Origin: Dendrolimus kikuchii
Lineage: Eukaryota; Arthropoda; Insecta; Lepidoptera; Lasiocampidae
Direction of reading: 5' to 3'
Length of the DNA: 64,000 nt
Assembly (NCBI GenBank): GCA_019925095.2
Contig: CM034389.1
Coordinates: 17,967,435-18,031,434 of the forward strand
Shown: positions 31,275 to 43,444 of the stretch, one piece after another
Layout: each line of letters opens with the position of its first letter
How positions within the stretch are numbered: position 1 is the first letter of the stretch
Notes under the pieces: generated by a model
What the model saw: the letters and a program-made list of their open reading frames with translations, nothing else
What the model was told of the DNA's origin: nothing
Database searches by the model: none
Translations under genes and position numbers: made by a program

Positions 31275-32290
31275 TAAGACCGCTACAATGGGAATATAAT
31301 GTGTGAGTATTTGGTCTGTCACTTTCGGATATTCTTTTACGCAATTTAGGCCAGGTTTTACGTCTATTTTCTAGTTGCTTAATTTTTTGCTATTATGATA
31401 CCTTTAAGAGTATTTTCTCACCAAAATATAGTGCTTCATTTTCACTGAAAATCAAAAGGTATAGTGCAGATACGGCACTCGGAGAAAGTTTCTAATCAAT
31501 TCAATGCCGTGTCGTTGTGTGTCGGCGTTGTTTGAGAACGACAAAATTTGTTTTTGTTTCATTGCTTTATTCCTGGTATTTTCATAAACAATAGCGTTGA
31601 ATTGAAGTTCTTATTTCACTTATTTTTAAAATTTAATGCGATTTATAAAAAAGTCAACGTAATACATTTATAATACGTTTTAACGGTTTTAAGCTAGCTT
31701 AAGAAAATATTATGTAATACATTTACTTGAAAATATGGAATCCATATTGATTATGAATACTAATTGCAGAAATGTGAAACTAATTTTGTTTGCTAAGGGA
31801 ACTTAATCTTCAGTTTGGAGGATTAAATATTTTATTAGAGTTTTGTAGCATAAATGATAAAATCTAAACAATTGACTCCTTCATCTACTCCATGGAATTC
31901 TTTTTTACCTATGTGTTGATTGCTCCGCACTTCGCCGATTTATACTTCTAAAAATGAGACAGTATCGTCGGTCTACGCATCTGAAGTTTATAGAAGCGAA
32001 GCGTTGTGATTCGCTTGGGTTATTTATTATAATATTACGACTGAGACGACCCCTGCGTTGGTAATTTTGTAGCGAATGTATTGATTGATTCGGTTAAGCC
32101 GAACCAAAACTCAATTTGTCTTATCCTGCGCTTATCCTATATTATATTATTTTGCATAATACAAAACCGTCTCCATGTGGTGTTTGTCTGGGCTTTTTTG
32201 ATGGAATAAATTTAGTTCGAGTATATTTTATTTAGACAGTTTTCATAGGTCGGCGGGGGTGAAATAACCGCCCGAATGAGACTCAGTCTA
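31275..32290. other. Unique AT-rich sequence
   Basis: No supported gene. ACGTTTTAACGGTTTTAAGC at 31675-31694 recalls the Penelope-like terminal motif but is too short to call. Confidence 0.4.
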
Positions 32291-32294
32291 CGCA

Positions 32295-32470
32295 TCTCTA
32301 ATATTAATATTATAAAGGCGAAAGTAACTCTGTCTGTTACTCTTTCACGGAAAAACTCCTGGACTGGTTTTGTTGAAACTGGGTACATATATAAGTTCAA
32401 TATCTAGAATAGACTTAGAATACTTTTCATTTCGGAAAAGGGATAGATTTATGTAAAGTAAACAACAAAC
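32295..32470 (+). mobile_element. Helitron-like repeat, 3'-truncated
   Basis: It begins TCTCTAATATTAATATTATA after A, then GGCGAAAGTAACTCTGTCTG and TTTCACGGAAAAACTCCTGG. The same opening occurs at 40839. No CTAG end is recognisable. Confidence 0.45.
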
Positions 32471-32761
32471 GCCCAGTTTTAGGTTATTTTCCTACGGAAC
32501 CTCAAATGTGTGTACTTGCCCGAAACCAAACCTATATTTAGAACATTACTTGAAAGAATTATGTATCTTGTAAAAGCGTTTCTTTTAGTTTTATAGCTTT
32601 GACTCTTTATTTTCTTGACTCTGTTTACAACTTCAGCTTCTCATAAATCATTATTTTTCTATACATATTAACGATATTCCACACTGAAGTGACATCTTTA
32701 ATTTTATATGTGCATAGTTTCACCAGATAGTATTATAGTAAGGCAAAACATCTAAATATAT

Positions 32762-33247
32762 TATTATAATTTGGGCCACCTGCATACCTGTAGACAAATA
32801 ACATTTATTACCTGCTGTCGTTTGAGCTAATAACATCGAAACTATTTATGACTGTCTTCTTTTGTTTGCTTTGTGTTTAAAATTTGTAATTAGAAAAACA
32901 GTCCATTGTGTATCGTAATCTTTTATGGCATTCATTAGACAGGTGTGTCGAACTGATTCTAAGAAATCCGATCTATGCGGGTTGGCAGCCGTATTGTATC
33001 GGTGCAGTATAAAGCAATAGCCTAATGGAGAGATCGTCAGTCTAGTGATAGGCACAAGCGGGACAAGACGTGTGTACATTCGATAAGCTATATAGTGACG
33101 GACTTTGCGCGTGTTATTGAATCGTGAATTATGTTTGTACTAGTTGTGTTCTGTTATATTTGTACCTGTGTTATACTTGTTTGTATAGTTCTAATAAATT
33201 CTATAATAATTTCAACGGCATTTTAATTCGAGTCCCGTAATTCGTAA
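32762..33247 (+). mobile_element. LTR, copy 2
   Basis: It matches copy 1 from the ACCTG…GTCG…TTTGAGC region through GTGTTATACTTGTTTGTATA to CGAGTCCCGTAATTCGTAA. A TATAAA lies at 33008-33013, and AATAAA at 33193-33198 fits a polyadenylation signal. The left end is degraded (ATTATAATTTGGGCC in place of TGTTACAACTTAGGCC). Confidence 0.65.
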
Positions 33248-33296
33248 AAATATATTATAAGTATTAAGTATATATACTATAATATAATATCACTAT

Positions 33297-33422
33297 TAGA
33301 TGAATGGATAACATTTTATTGCTCACCAAATAAACAATTACAAAATGTTACATTATAAAATTGTCTTGGTAAAAACAATAGGCAGCCTTATTGCTTAAAG
33401 CAATATCTTCTAGTCAACCTAA
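33297..33422 (-). mobile_element. LINE 3' end with terminal hairpin, copy 3
   Basis: On the minus strand GGTTGACTAGAAGATATTGC then TTTAAGCAATAAGGCTGCC precedes a GTGAGCAATAAAATG tail region. It matches the 14764 family with substitutions that keep the hairpin pairing (TTGCTT/AAGCAA). Confidence 0.55.
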
Positions 33423-33429
33423 CTTAAGA

Positions 33430-34530
33430 ATATTTTAAATTAATCTGGCGATGTAGTTGGTGCACATTATTAGATAAGACATAAATACACACTGTTAATC
33501 TACTTTATAACTAAAATATAAACGAACATAATTTTATAAGATATATGATTATTAATTAACACAATGTCTAATTATATGGTGCTATACAGCCTTCTTTAAA
33601 TGCCATGTTAAATGTAGACACTTTTGTAACTCGTCTGGCATTTGATTAAATAAATACATACCTTAAAACATAATGTTTTTACCATAATTTGTTCATGGTA
33701 GACTTAATTGTAGTTGTTTTTTCTTCCGGATATTATATTTATAGGTTTTGGTAGTAAAGGATAGCTTGAAGTGTATAATTTTTTCGCAAAGATAAAAGGG
33801 AATCTTATGATCTAATTCACTTAATGCAGGCTATGTACAGTCTTATATAATCAAATTGGCCCCGTAACCACTTTAATACTGCACACGGCTTGTAAATTAT
33901 AAAATAGGACGTTCATTATAAAGTTCGAGCTGCAAAGTTTGCGTTGCAGCGTAATGTTGTCTTGTTAACGTGCCCGTGCATAAATACGATAGTTAACACA
34001 AACCATTAAACCCATGCGTATACATCTCATTTTTATTACCAGCAGGTTACGGAAACAAACTGCATTCTTAATGTGCCACTTTAAATTTTATACAGCACTC
34101 TGTGCCGTTTGCAAGCTTTAATTAGTGACACTTTATTCAAATATAGGTTTAAATGTAAACTTGTACAAGTTTTTTTATTTAACACTCTACTTTCAATGTG
34201 ACTTTTTATATCCATATTCTGTGGCAACTCTTAAATTTGCCGCAATAAAAGTTAGTAAAAGTATATATCGCTGGGTTATTGCAATAATGGTATTATTCAT
34301 TATTATGGTATTTTTATCTAGTAATTTTAAATTACCTACTTTACTTATAACTATATACAATAAGTATTTAAAAAATATCTAAACTTTGACGTATAGTGAA
34401 TAATAAGAAATACCTATATATGCGTGCGCCCTTGAGAATTAAAACTTCAATGGACGATCTAGCAAATTGTAAATTTTTGAATGAATTCATCAGAGAGATA
34501 TATATCAATTTTCATGATATTATGTTCATA
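33430..34530. other. Unique AT-rich sequence
   Basis: No supported gene or repeat. An 85-codon plus-strand frame at 34125 is hydrophobic and AT-driven, with no recognisable motif. Confidence 0.4.
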
Positions 34531-34531
34531 T

Positions 34532-34790
34532 TGTTACGAATTTGTAGGGTGTAAATTCGAAAATGCCGTTGGAATTATCACAAAGTTTATTAGAAGTACA
34601 CAAACGTAATTAAAAGTTTAACAAGTATAGCCGAATACAACAAAACCAAACAGTAGGGCAGAAAATCGTTATTACGTAAATTGCGCAAAGTTCTACGTTA
34701 TAAGAGATACTCGTTCCGGTTGTGCACTAGGTAGAGCCTCGTTCGTAGTCAGAACACGACTGACTCATTTCCCGCCTGACCGATCCTCAT
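34532..34790 (-). mobile_element. Diverged LTR, copy 4 (partial)
   Basis: TGTTACGAATTTG followed by ATGCCGTTGGAATTATCACA and AAGTTTATTAGAAGTACACA parallels the solo LTR at 39303 in the same orientation. Similarity fades after about 34790 and may continue weakly to about 35090. Confidence 0.5.
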
Positions 34791-35099
34791 CCACTTGTAA
34801 ATTAAACATGGCCTCCTAGCAACATGTCGCCCACTGGTTCATGAAATCGTTAAATGGTCAGCTTAATGGCTTCCAAGAATTCGCATGAAATATCAACAGA
34901 GGAAATAAGGTTTTATGAAGTCTAACAGCGGCATGAACAAAAAGAGTATAGCGCGAACAATAGATCATTATTCAATAGACACCTGCAAAAGATTAGTAAC
35001 GGCTTGCAACTATATCTAATGCCGTGAAAACGAAGACAACAATAAATCCCAATTAATCATGTATTAGTAGAATATAACAATTTTGTGTCAAATCACTGC

Positions 35100-35500
35100 C
35101 CTGCTCCGTTAACTCGAAATATCTTATTTTATGTATATATAGCTCATCTACAAAAATAGTACTTTTACTTTATTTTTGAATAAATAATAAATAACCGTTT
35201 ATTGAATCTAAAGAATAATCCAACTCAGACTAGTTCTCAAGATTACCAGGGCAAATGGATTAAGCATCTATTTACGCTTTTATATGTGTACACATTGAAT
35301 TTTAGGTGAATTCGCTATATCTCTTTATACTGGACTGAGAATAAAAATACAGGAATGATGACAGTTAACGTACAAGGACAACGAAAGATAACTTGTGAAA
35401 GAAACAAGATCAATACGAATCAGTTTTCAACGAAAGATATATAAAGGCACCTAATAAAAAGAAGTTGTTGCTCCCAATGGAATACGAAAGTAGATTGTTG
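35100..35500. other. AT-rich sequence, nothing identified
   Basis: No supported feature. Confidence 0.35.
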
Positions 35501-35680
35501 TAGCAACCAGGTGGCGTGGTTTCGGTATTTGCCAGTCGATTGCCTGATTGGGCCGGGCCGCAGCTTTGTTTTGAAGAAACATTCAATACCCGCTAACGAG
35601 TCCTGTTGTTCCCCATCGCCTTATTCAGTTTATTTTCGTCGGTGCGGACAACCTTTCCGTACTTAATTGTTTATCGAATG
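35500..35680. other. GC-richer unique island
   Basis: Non-repetitive sequence including GATTGGGCCGGGCCGCAGC. No open frame or repeat match explains it. Confidence 0.2.
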
Positions 35681-35755
35681 AACTCCCAAGGCTTGACGTC
35701 AAAACAATTAGTATTTTTTCAATTAAACTTCACTCTTCAGTAATTTTTCTGCCAA

Positions 35756-35797
35756 TTAAGAAATTTGACCTTAAGAAATTTGACCTTAAGAAATTTA
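35756..35797. repeat. Short tandem repeat, 15-bp unit
   Basis: TTAAGAAATTTGACC is present two and a half times without interruption. Confidence 0.9.
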
Positions 35798-35999
35798 AAT
35801 AACTACTAGTACCTTTCTCCAGATTTTAACGAGATTGCCTCTGAGAAAATTTTCTGCCATTAGTGACCTAAGTTTACGCCCCGTCATAAAATAGCCATAA
35901 AAAGCACATATTGGAGCGACAAATAGCGCGTAATGCGCGGTTTTTATGATGACATCACACAACAAATCTAAGCTCTATTGTCTAACACAATGCGTCGGC

Positions 36000-36322
36000 A
36001 GGTTCAACGATAAACCTCGGACTTAGGGAATAAATAGCAGACAGCCTCCGATGGTGTAAGCACGGGCCATTTGAGAAATTTATTGTGTGCACTTAACCAC
36101 AAATAAATTGGCGGGTACCACGTGAACTGTGCTCTTTGGGATCCCCTGCTTTTAGCGTGCAACGCTTTTGTATCGTCATTTGTTCTTAACAGGTTTACCC
36201 GTTGTTGTGACTTAGCTTGCATATTAACGTCAGCAAGTAAAATAGACGCCGCATTCATGCCTTTTGACAATAACTTTTGTGCGTTGCAACGTTGTTGGCG
36301 GTTAGTTTTAGAGTATTATTAA
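36000..36322. other. GC-richer unique island with 88-codon minus-strand frame
   Basis: The minus strand is open from about 36300 to a TGA at 36004 and includes SILLADVNMQAKSQQRVNLL and FLKWPVLTPSEAVCYLFPKS. I recognise no domain, and the plus strand is also open for 66 codons. CACTTAACCACAAATAAATT (36090 onward) loosely recalls the duplicated motif at 9988 and 11416. It is either a conserved non-coding element or an unknown short coding segment. Confidence 0.2.
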
Positions 36323-37029
36323 ATTTGCTTTTCTATTCCTCACTACTATACAAATTCAGTTCTCTGAGAAGCCGTGTTTTAAATGCTGAACTTTAACAAA
36401 TTTAATAACAAAAACGAGAAACACATATCCTTGGATACTATAAGGTGGTAATTATAAAAGGCTTTAACATCAATCGTCTTTGTATATTATGAAATTAACT
36501 GATATTAGAACTAACAGACTCAAAACTCATGTCGATTTGCTTGATTGGGTATCTTGTGACCGATTTACTATCTAATTTGTGTAATAGTTCATTCCAAAAT
36601 ATTAATATTATTGTTTGAAACTACTTGTGCTCGATGCTTCGTTAGGATTGAACCTAAACCTCCTCTGAACCTTACAAGATTGCTTGGTCAATTTGTTAAG
36701 CTGTTTCGGGGATATATAAACTTTTATATACAGACAGAAAATCTAAAAACAACAATTTATGATTGGACATAGTTTGCAGTTTTCGCTTAAATTTTGACAT
36801 TTATTTAGAAGTCGGTGATAAACACTTACGTTTTATTTATTCATATAATTTCCAGATGATGAAAACGTTTAAACGTATCTTATTTATTAATAAAAGTCTT
36901 AGTAAGATTACCGCTAGAAAGTGACGTTACCAAACTCAACATGTTTCCCCCTTAATTAGGTACTGTAATTAATCAGTGTCACTGAACTTTGCAACTTTTT
37001 AGCCAACATTTCTACACAATTAGAATCTG

Positions 37030-37110
37030 ATACAGGCGCGGATAAAAACCGAGGGCGGCCGTGGTCGTCGCCGCAGCCCTTTGTTTCCTGCGTCGGGTCA
37101 ATTTGTGAAA
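37030..37110. other. Sharp GC-rich patch
   Basis: GAGGGCGGCCGTGGTCGTCG then CCGCAGCCC stands out from AT-rich flanks. No open frame or repeat match accounts for it. Confidence 0.25.
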
Positions 37111-37149
37111 AAATACAAACTTCTCGCCAACCAACCCTTGGGAATGAAA

Positions 37150-38330
37150 ATTGAGGTCAATTAATAAAAATCAAAGGATTTTTTAGAATTTTAGTTTATT
37201 CACACAAGAACTACGTCTGCCGCAATTTTGCAACATGTTGAGAAATATTACAAAGAGTACATCTTGGCGGGGTGCTGAATTTACAAATTTACAGTACTAT
37301 AGTGAATTGCGAATAAGTAAAAATTATGGGTGACTGTCATATTTGTTTGTTTTTAAATATATATTCTTGATCTTGAAAAGACACAACAAAGTTTTTCACC
37401 ATAAGTTTTTATTTTAATAACTATTTACTCAAGTACATATAGCGGCTCAAGTCACGTCAAGTCAATAGGTGGAGATATAGCTACTTCCAAAGTCGTAAAA
37501 AATTGTGTCTCCATTTCTGAAACGATTTGCTTTTGATTTTAGAGCTTAAAAATATTTTCTCTATAAATTGGTTTGAATAATGCGCGTTGTATAATTTTTG
37601 AAATATGGTGTATTTTTGATATTTTATTTATGTATTTTGATAGCCAATACACGAAAAAATAAGACACGTCTCCGGATTCTTTCATAGTTCGCTGACTGTC
37701 ACGCATTTTTCTGAGATTTGATTATATTAAACGGGCTTATTGTTTATAGACAGTGTTATCACAATGAGTTTGTTGAATTACATTAAAACAGAAGCAACAA
37801 CTTTGTTTTCAATTAGTTACCAATTTAGTTTCAATATAGTCTACAAACAAATACAAGTTTGTATATAATTACAATTTCTATTAATTGCTTGCTAAGGTCC
37901 TCACATTGTTCGATTAAAGTACAAACTGAGTACAATGCGAGAGGTCGTTGAATCTTTTATTTATTTATTACATATATTGAGATATGTGTATTGTTTTAAA
38001 TTATTTATTAATAATTGTCGGACGTTAAGCCTCTTTGATAATGACCCTAGTAACTGATTGTTACATAAATTAACTACATTATCACTGTAGTTGTTATAAA
38101 TTATACGACTTACATATTTGTATTTTTAATGCTTCACTATTTTGGTGAGTGAACCTTTTTAACTACTACTCTTTTTGAGAAACGATTATCGTGTATGGAA
38201 GTTTGCAATATAGGAAGCATTGCCAAAGAAACAAGGTTTAAACAATCTCATATAAAAATCGGGTTCAGAAGCATTACTTTTCTATTGTGTATTACTTCTT
38301 AACGCTATTATAAAAGTATATGTATATTTG
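37150..38330. other. Unique AT-rich sequence
   Basis: No supported gene or repeat before the microsatellite. Confidence 0.4.
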
Positions 38331-38337
38331 TATTGTC

Positions 38338-38346
38338 ATATGTATG

Positions 38347-38389
<43 letters not shown>

Positions 38390-38429
38390 TTATATACACA
38401 TACATATACACACATATATATATACACAC

Positions 38430-38494
<65 letters not shown>

Positions 38495-38518
38495 GTGTGT
38501 TTGTGTGTATATTTATAC
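38338..38518. repeat. Compound (TA)n/(CA)n/(TG)n microsatellite
   Basis: Long TA runs alternate with CACA and TGTG stretches. The long Tyr/Ile/His open frames on both strands here are artefacts of the repeat. Confidence 0.95.
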
Positions 38519-38547
38519 TTATATGTATCACCGGTAGTATTAAAATC

Positions 38548-38660
38548 TATTAATCCCAGCCAAGGGTTGCCTGGAAGAGATCACTTCTTAGCAATAAGGC
38601 CGCCCGTTGTATTATCTTTTTCTACTTGTTTTTTAGTGTTTAGTTTACAATAAATAATTG
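38548..38660 (+). mobile_element. LINE 3' end with terminal hairpin, copy 4
   Basis: AAAATCTATTAATCCC precedes GGGTTGCCTGGAAGAGATCA and AATAAGGCCGCCCGTTGTAT. The lead-in is shared with the copy at 59430, so these two are of one subfamily. It ends in TTTACAATAAATAA. Confidence 0.65.
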
Positions 38661-38664
38661 TCGT

Positions 38665-39298
38665 ATCCATCAGATAATTCGAAATTTCCTTTTGTATATT
38701 TATTAAACGCAAGAAAAACATAGTGCATGTAGGTAGCCTTCCCTATTTATATTTTTTATCATAGTATAGGTTTTCCTTTGACCACTATCTCATTTGACGC
38801 TGCTTTCTTATGTTATATCTTTTTGGTAGTGTCTTGAAGAGTACACAAAATACTTAGATGTGAGGGTCCTTTAGAAAGTAAGTTTAATGGTCTAATAAAG
38901 CAGTGAAAGATTAGTGAAAACAATATCAAGGCAAATTTGTATTTTTTATTAGATACATAATATGTTAAAGATTAAACTGTTAATTTTTGTACACTTTCTT
39001 AAATCTAAGTTGCAATCGTGGTTACATTTTGGACAAGTCAAACTATGTTAATTTTAAATTGAGTACTCCGCAGTTAAATATAATTTATACATTAATATTA
39101 AAATTCGAAAGGAGTTTTTCACACTCATAAAAATATAACAGCATTTGGTTTTTACAACCTTACTATTTTCATAAAAGCAGCTCATATGTTTTATTTTATA
39201 TGCAAAAAATATGATCCATACAAATATTTTATGTTTAATTTTAGTCGGCTTTAATATCTTGATATTGCATTAATAGATCGAGTTAAAGTAACTGAAAT
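38665..39298. other. Unique AT-rich sequence
   Basis: No supported feature. Confidence 0.4.
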
Positions 39299-39302
39299 AT
39301 AT

Positions 39303-39807
39303 TGTTACGAGTTGCGAGTCTCGAATTAAAATGCAGTTGGAATTATTATAGAGTTTATTAGAACTATACAAACACGTATAACACAGGTACAAATAAAACC
39401 GAACACAACAAATCCAAACGTAATGTAGAAGGTCGTAATTCAATAAAACGCGCAAAGTCCGTCACTATTAGATCTCCGATTGTACACATGTTACGCCTTG
39501 ATCGTAGTTGTCGCTGAACTGCCATTTCTCTCCATCAGGCCGTCGTTTTATACCTCACAGATACAAATGTGTCCGTATCGTAGTCGACTTAATCCGCAAC
39601 ACCTGGTTAATGATTCGGCCGCAAGCAGCCGTAAACGAATACAATAAAACAATGGGCTGTTCTCTAGAAACGTATGCCAATCAATAAGTAAACAAAAGAA
39701 GACGATCATAAAAGAATTACAATTAGTTCAAAAGATCGACGGGTAATAAATGTGCTTCTACAAATCTGTACGTGGAATATGTCTCTGTCGGCGCCTAGGT
39801 TGTAACA
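39303..39807 (-). mobile_element. Solo LTR with 4-bp target duplication, copy 3
   Basis: The plus strand reads TGTTACGAGTTGCGAGTCTC … CGCCTAGGTTGTAACA, with TGTTAC/GTAACA inverted termini and ATAT on both sides (39299-39302 and 39808-39811). The TATA-like motif is at 39547-39552 on the minus strand. No internal domain is present, so this is a solo LTR left by recombination. The 4-bp duplication suits Ty3/gypsy-type elements, though ATAT in AT-rich DNA is weak evidence on its own. Confidence 0.8.
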
Positions 39808-39871
39808 ATATTATTGAAATAAATGTTTAATATATTATTGAATAGACAAGCACTCACATTATATAGTAGAC

Positions 39872-40076
39872 TTGCGGCCTGGAGCGGTTTCACCCGCGCT
39901 CTGTCTCGCTACCGTGGTATATAGCGTCATGTTATATAGCCTCTGACACTCCCTGTTAAGGTAGCTTTCGAACAGTATAAGAATTTTTAACTCTATTGGT
40001 TTGGTAGATCCAGAGATTACCCCCCCTACAACGTCACAAACTCACAAACGTTACCTCTTTATAATATTAGTATAGA
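39872..40076 (-). mobile_element. Helitron-like element, partner of 52016
   Basis: On the minus strand it begins TCTATACTAATATTATAAAG after A. It includes GGATCTACCAAACC and GCTACCTTAACAGGGAGTGT, and it ends near a GCGCGGGTGAAACCGCTCC hairpin. The terminal CTAG is altered. It matches 52016-52216 nearly throughout. Confidence 0.6.
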
Positions 40077-40084
40077 TAAATAGA

Positions 40085-40430
40085 TATCACTTTATTGTGT
40101 ACTAGATATACTTAGAAAAGTATATACCCCATCTAAGCAAATTACGTTTGTGTTATAGGTTTTTAATACACAATGAAAACTCCCAGAACGGAATAGGGAA
40201 TGGAAAAATAGTTTACGAAATTTACGGGAACCTACAATTGGATCCCAGAAGCCATATATTTTTGAATCATTTTAAAATAAATGCAATTTATCTGCAAAGC
40301 AAACAAAACTTATACAACAAAAAAATGTTGACCTATTTCTATAGGCAAGCTATTCTCAGCTCTTTCACTAATCAATACAAAATTTTACTGTAGGGACCAA
40401 TTTGCAAATCGTAATAACGGTGACGTCATG
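40085..40430. other. AT-rich sequence, nothing identified
   Basis: An 81-codon plus-strand frame is present but shows no recognisable features. Confidence 0.35.
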
Positions 40431-40600
40431 AAGCGCACTCCACTTTTCCTCGTGTTGTATTCGAGGGTCCGCCGTACATAGGCCCAAGGGAGCTTTTCGG
40501 ACGGCGAATTGCTATTCAATGTGGGTAACCCTCAAACTGCCAGTCAAGCCGTACTCGTAAATGCCTTGGAACTTTCAAGAGCAAACGAGTTTCATTAGAG
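40430..40600. other. GC-richer unique island
   Basis: Balanced-composition unique sequence including GGTGACGTCATGAAGCGC, in which TGACGTCA is a perfect CRE/ATF-type palindrome. No open frame is apparent. A regulatory role is possible but unsupported. Confidence 0.25.
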
Positions 40601-40838
40601 TATTTAAATTCGTACTGATAAAAGGTTCAAAAATTTTAATATGTGTATTAACTACACTAATATAATGAATTTATATGTGTGGCATGGGTCCCGCTCTGTT
40701 GTTGTAGTTTGATTTTGAAGGTATATACTCAAGTCTGATGCATATGCAGTATATTGTTACTTTATTTATTGTACGATGTTAGTGCACGTCGGAGTGTGTT
40801 TGCTAACTGAACTGATACATAGCTTGTAATAATCCCTG

Positions 40839-41140
40839 TCCCTATTAATATTATAAATGCGAAAGTAACTTTGTCTGTCTGTATGTTCCGTTTTCACGGA
40901 AAAACTACGGGACCGATTTGGCTGAAACTCAATATATGTATGGAGGATAAGCATAGGCTACTTTTTATTCCGAAAAATGGCATAGTTTCCGGGATAAAAA
41001 TATATTTCTCTTTCTGTTTATTATGCTTTTACGGAAAAACGATTTGGCTGAAATTCGGTATATATGTAATTTTAATACCGAGGGTGGACACGGTATAGTT
41101 TTCATCCCGAATAATGGGATAGATTTATGTAAAGGTTACC
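40839..41140 (+). mobile_element. Helitron-like repeat with internal duplication
   Basis: It opens TCCCTATTAATATTATAAAT then GCGAAAGTAACTTTGTCTGT. A segment with ACGGAAAAAC … GATTTGGCTGAAA appears twice (about 40898 and 41033), each followed by a CCGAATAATGGGATAG-like block. No CTAG end is visible. Confidence 0.45.
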
Positions 41141-41175
41141 CCAGAAAGTAGGATAGGATTTGTTTTTATTGTGAT

Positions 41176-41262
41176 TTGGCATTTTCATCATTTTGGTTAT
41201 TTTGGTCATTTGGTAATTTTGGTAATTTCAGTCATTTCGGTCATTTCAGCCATTTCTATATA
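41176..41262. repeat. Degenerate minisatellite
   Basis: A unit of about 9-10 bp related to TTTTGGTCAT is repeated around eight times with substitutions. Confidence 0.75.
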
Positions 41263-41384
41263 ACTTGCTGTAAATTTTAATAAAGTCTTAAGTTGGCTGT
41301 GGTAATGGATGATATTTCATTAATTATTTAAATTATGATGTTAACGTCTCAAAATATTTCCTTTTATAATTTTTTTATTGTCGG

Positions 41385-41600
41385 AAAATAGCCGACGGGT
41401 CACATGATGAAGAGTGGTTATCGGCCCGTATTGACATTTACAACGCCAGAGGTGCTGCCGTCTTTGAAGGGCTACCTGGTTACTAATGCCGGAACGTGAC
41501 TCAACGTTGTTATGGCGGTATACTGCAGAGCCTACCACTCAGCTGCGAATTGTTTTGTCGCCTCTTACAACACGCCGTCTGACTGCAGGAATTAATATTA
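41385..41600 (-). mobile_element. Short retroposon (GCAGACAGG family), diverged copy 3
   Basis: AATGCCGGAACGTGACTCAA, GTTGTTATGGCGGTATAC and TCGCCTCTTACAACACGCCG identify the family. Many substitutions indicate an old copy. Confidence 0.6.
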
Positions 41601-41949
41601 TCACAATACGTACAATCTTATACTAACCTGACAGTGCGTAATATTTTCTGTAGCTTATTTGGCATAAATGTATTAATAATACATATCACATAAGTTTACA
41701 GGCACTTAATCTAAGAAATTAGTAGATTTCAAAAATGAGTTACCTTTTTTATTTACAAAACATAAAAGGTTTCCCGTGGGGTTAGGGGCTTATCCATCAT
41801 TTTTAATATAAAAGAAAAGTTTAATATTAGTTCTCTAACAATCTGCGTACATATTGTATCAGTTGTTACAATGTGAAGTAAATATATTAATAAAATTTAC
41901 TCATGTATATTTTGTTTCTAAACAATATCTGTTGTACGGACCAATATAA

Positions 41950-42295
41950 TCTATCTATGTATACTATAATAAATAATATTATAAAATTTTAAACATGCCG
42001 TGTCTGTACATTGCTATTTAAAAAAACAACTGGACTATACTATATAAACGATGGATAATAAGATGCATTTTTTTAGAATTCTTGTCTGTTTGTCTGATTA
42101 TTCGGGATTCACGTCAAAACTACTGGGTCAATTTCGATGTGGTTTTCGCTGATCGATAGCAAATTCTTAGATTTAAAATCTGCGCTACCTTTATCCCGGC
42201 AATCCCGCGGGAATTTTCTCGGGAGCGGTTTGAAGTTGTTTGGGTGCAAAAAAATTAGCTTATTTCGACACAGTTTTCACTAAATAATACATCGT
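41950..42295 (+). mobile_element. Helitron-like element, family H, 3'-truncated copy 4
   Basis: TCTATCTATGTATACTATAA, AACATGCCGTGTCTGTACAT, AACAACTGGACTATAC, GGAATTTTCTCGGGAGCGGT and TTAGCTTATTTCGACACAGT follow the family order. The conserved 3' hairpin and CTAG are absent. Confidence 0.6.
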
Positions 42296-42299
42296 CCAT

Positions 42300-43120
42300 G
42301 TCATCCATCTTACTTAATCTGTTAAATTAATTTGCTGTCTGATAAGGAACGTATTGTGTCGGCAAACTGTGTGTGTCAGTATATTTTAATAAGAAAATAC
42401 ATCGCAAATTGACGTTTTTTCAGCAGCGGTGTAGTCGGCGCTTGCATTATATGGTATGTTTTATCGCGCGGCTTATTATTACCCTAGCCGAATTTCTACC
42501 CCGCACCACTGGTAGGCAGAGGTACCTTTAGTGTAATAAAACCACATAAATATCTTTCTGCAGAAATTAAACATTCCTTGACTGTATATTTTGCAAAGTC
42601 TGTATTAATTTTTCTTGTACCAAAGCTACCTAAAATATGTATCAAGTTGTTTGTTGGAGTACTGTCTAAATAACTATTTATCTGAATCTAAGTTCTAACG
42701 TCAATTATAAAAATATAAAGGATCATACCCGATTTTTGTATTAAGGTCAGACCACCGAATAAAGTTAAAAAACTTCGGCCGCCTTTATTGTTTAGAATTC
42801 ATTAATTAACTCCAGATATCGTTGACCGCGACGTTGCCCAAATTGTTTTCAGTTAGATGAAATACGCGACAAGTTTTTGGATCCTAATTTGAAATCAACT
42901 GCTTGGTACTTAAACAATGGCACTACATTCCAAAACTTCTGAAACACGAGCCTACCTACATAATTTGTTGAACAAATTTTACTTAAATTCTCATTAACTG
43001 TTACGCTATCTCACATTCACATACAGGAATGTGTTCACCAAAATGAAACATACATGTTAATTCAATTTAATTTATGGATTTTCATTGCAACAATTTATGA
43101 CATTTTCGAGACTTTTTATC
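42300..43120. other. Unique AT-rich sequence
   Basis: No supported gene or repeat. Confidence 0.35.
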
Positions 43121-43121
43121 C

Positions 43122-43440
43122 GTGCAGGAACGGAGAAGAACGAAGAGCGAAGAACGCAATTTCCTGCGGCCGGGCGGTCTGTCGTAAGAGGCGACAAAAC
43201 AAACCACTGCCAGGTGGGAGGGTAGTTGCCCGTCTGGGTGGCTACTAACCCTGGTCTAGAGTATGCCGCCATAACAACCGGGAGTTGTGTTTCGGCTTCA
43301 GTGGCCAGGTTCTAGTCTCCCTTTAGAGAGCAGCAACACATTTGTAGCGCCTTTGGTGTTACAAATGTCCAGAGGCGACGATAACCACTTCCCATCAGGT
43401 GGGCTGACTGCCTGTCTGCTGAAGTCAAGCAATAAAAAAG
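43122..43440 (+). mobile_element. Short retroposon (GCAGACAGG family), copy 4
   Basis: In this orientation the element reads 5' to 3': ATCCGTGCAGGAACGGAGAA, CAATTTCCTGCGGCCGGGCG, GTCTGTCGTAAGAGGCGAC and CTGACTGCCTGTCTGCTGAA, ending in an A-rich CAATAAAAAAG. It preserves a 5' extension that is lost in the copies at 7228 and 49878. Confidence 0.7.
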
Positions 43441-43444
43441 ACAG

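Noticed and set aside
35756..35797. CRISPR-like repeat
   Set aside because: Only two and a half contiguous 15-bp units without spacers; an ordinary tandem repeat in a eukaryotic context.
38292..38653. Several overlapping open frames rich in Tyr, Ile, His and Cys
   Set aside because: They are translations of a (TA)n/(CA)n microsatellite in different registers and carry no coding signal.
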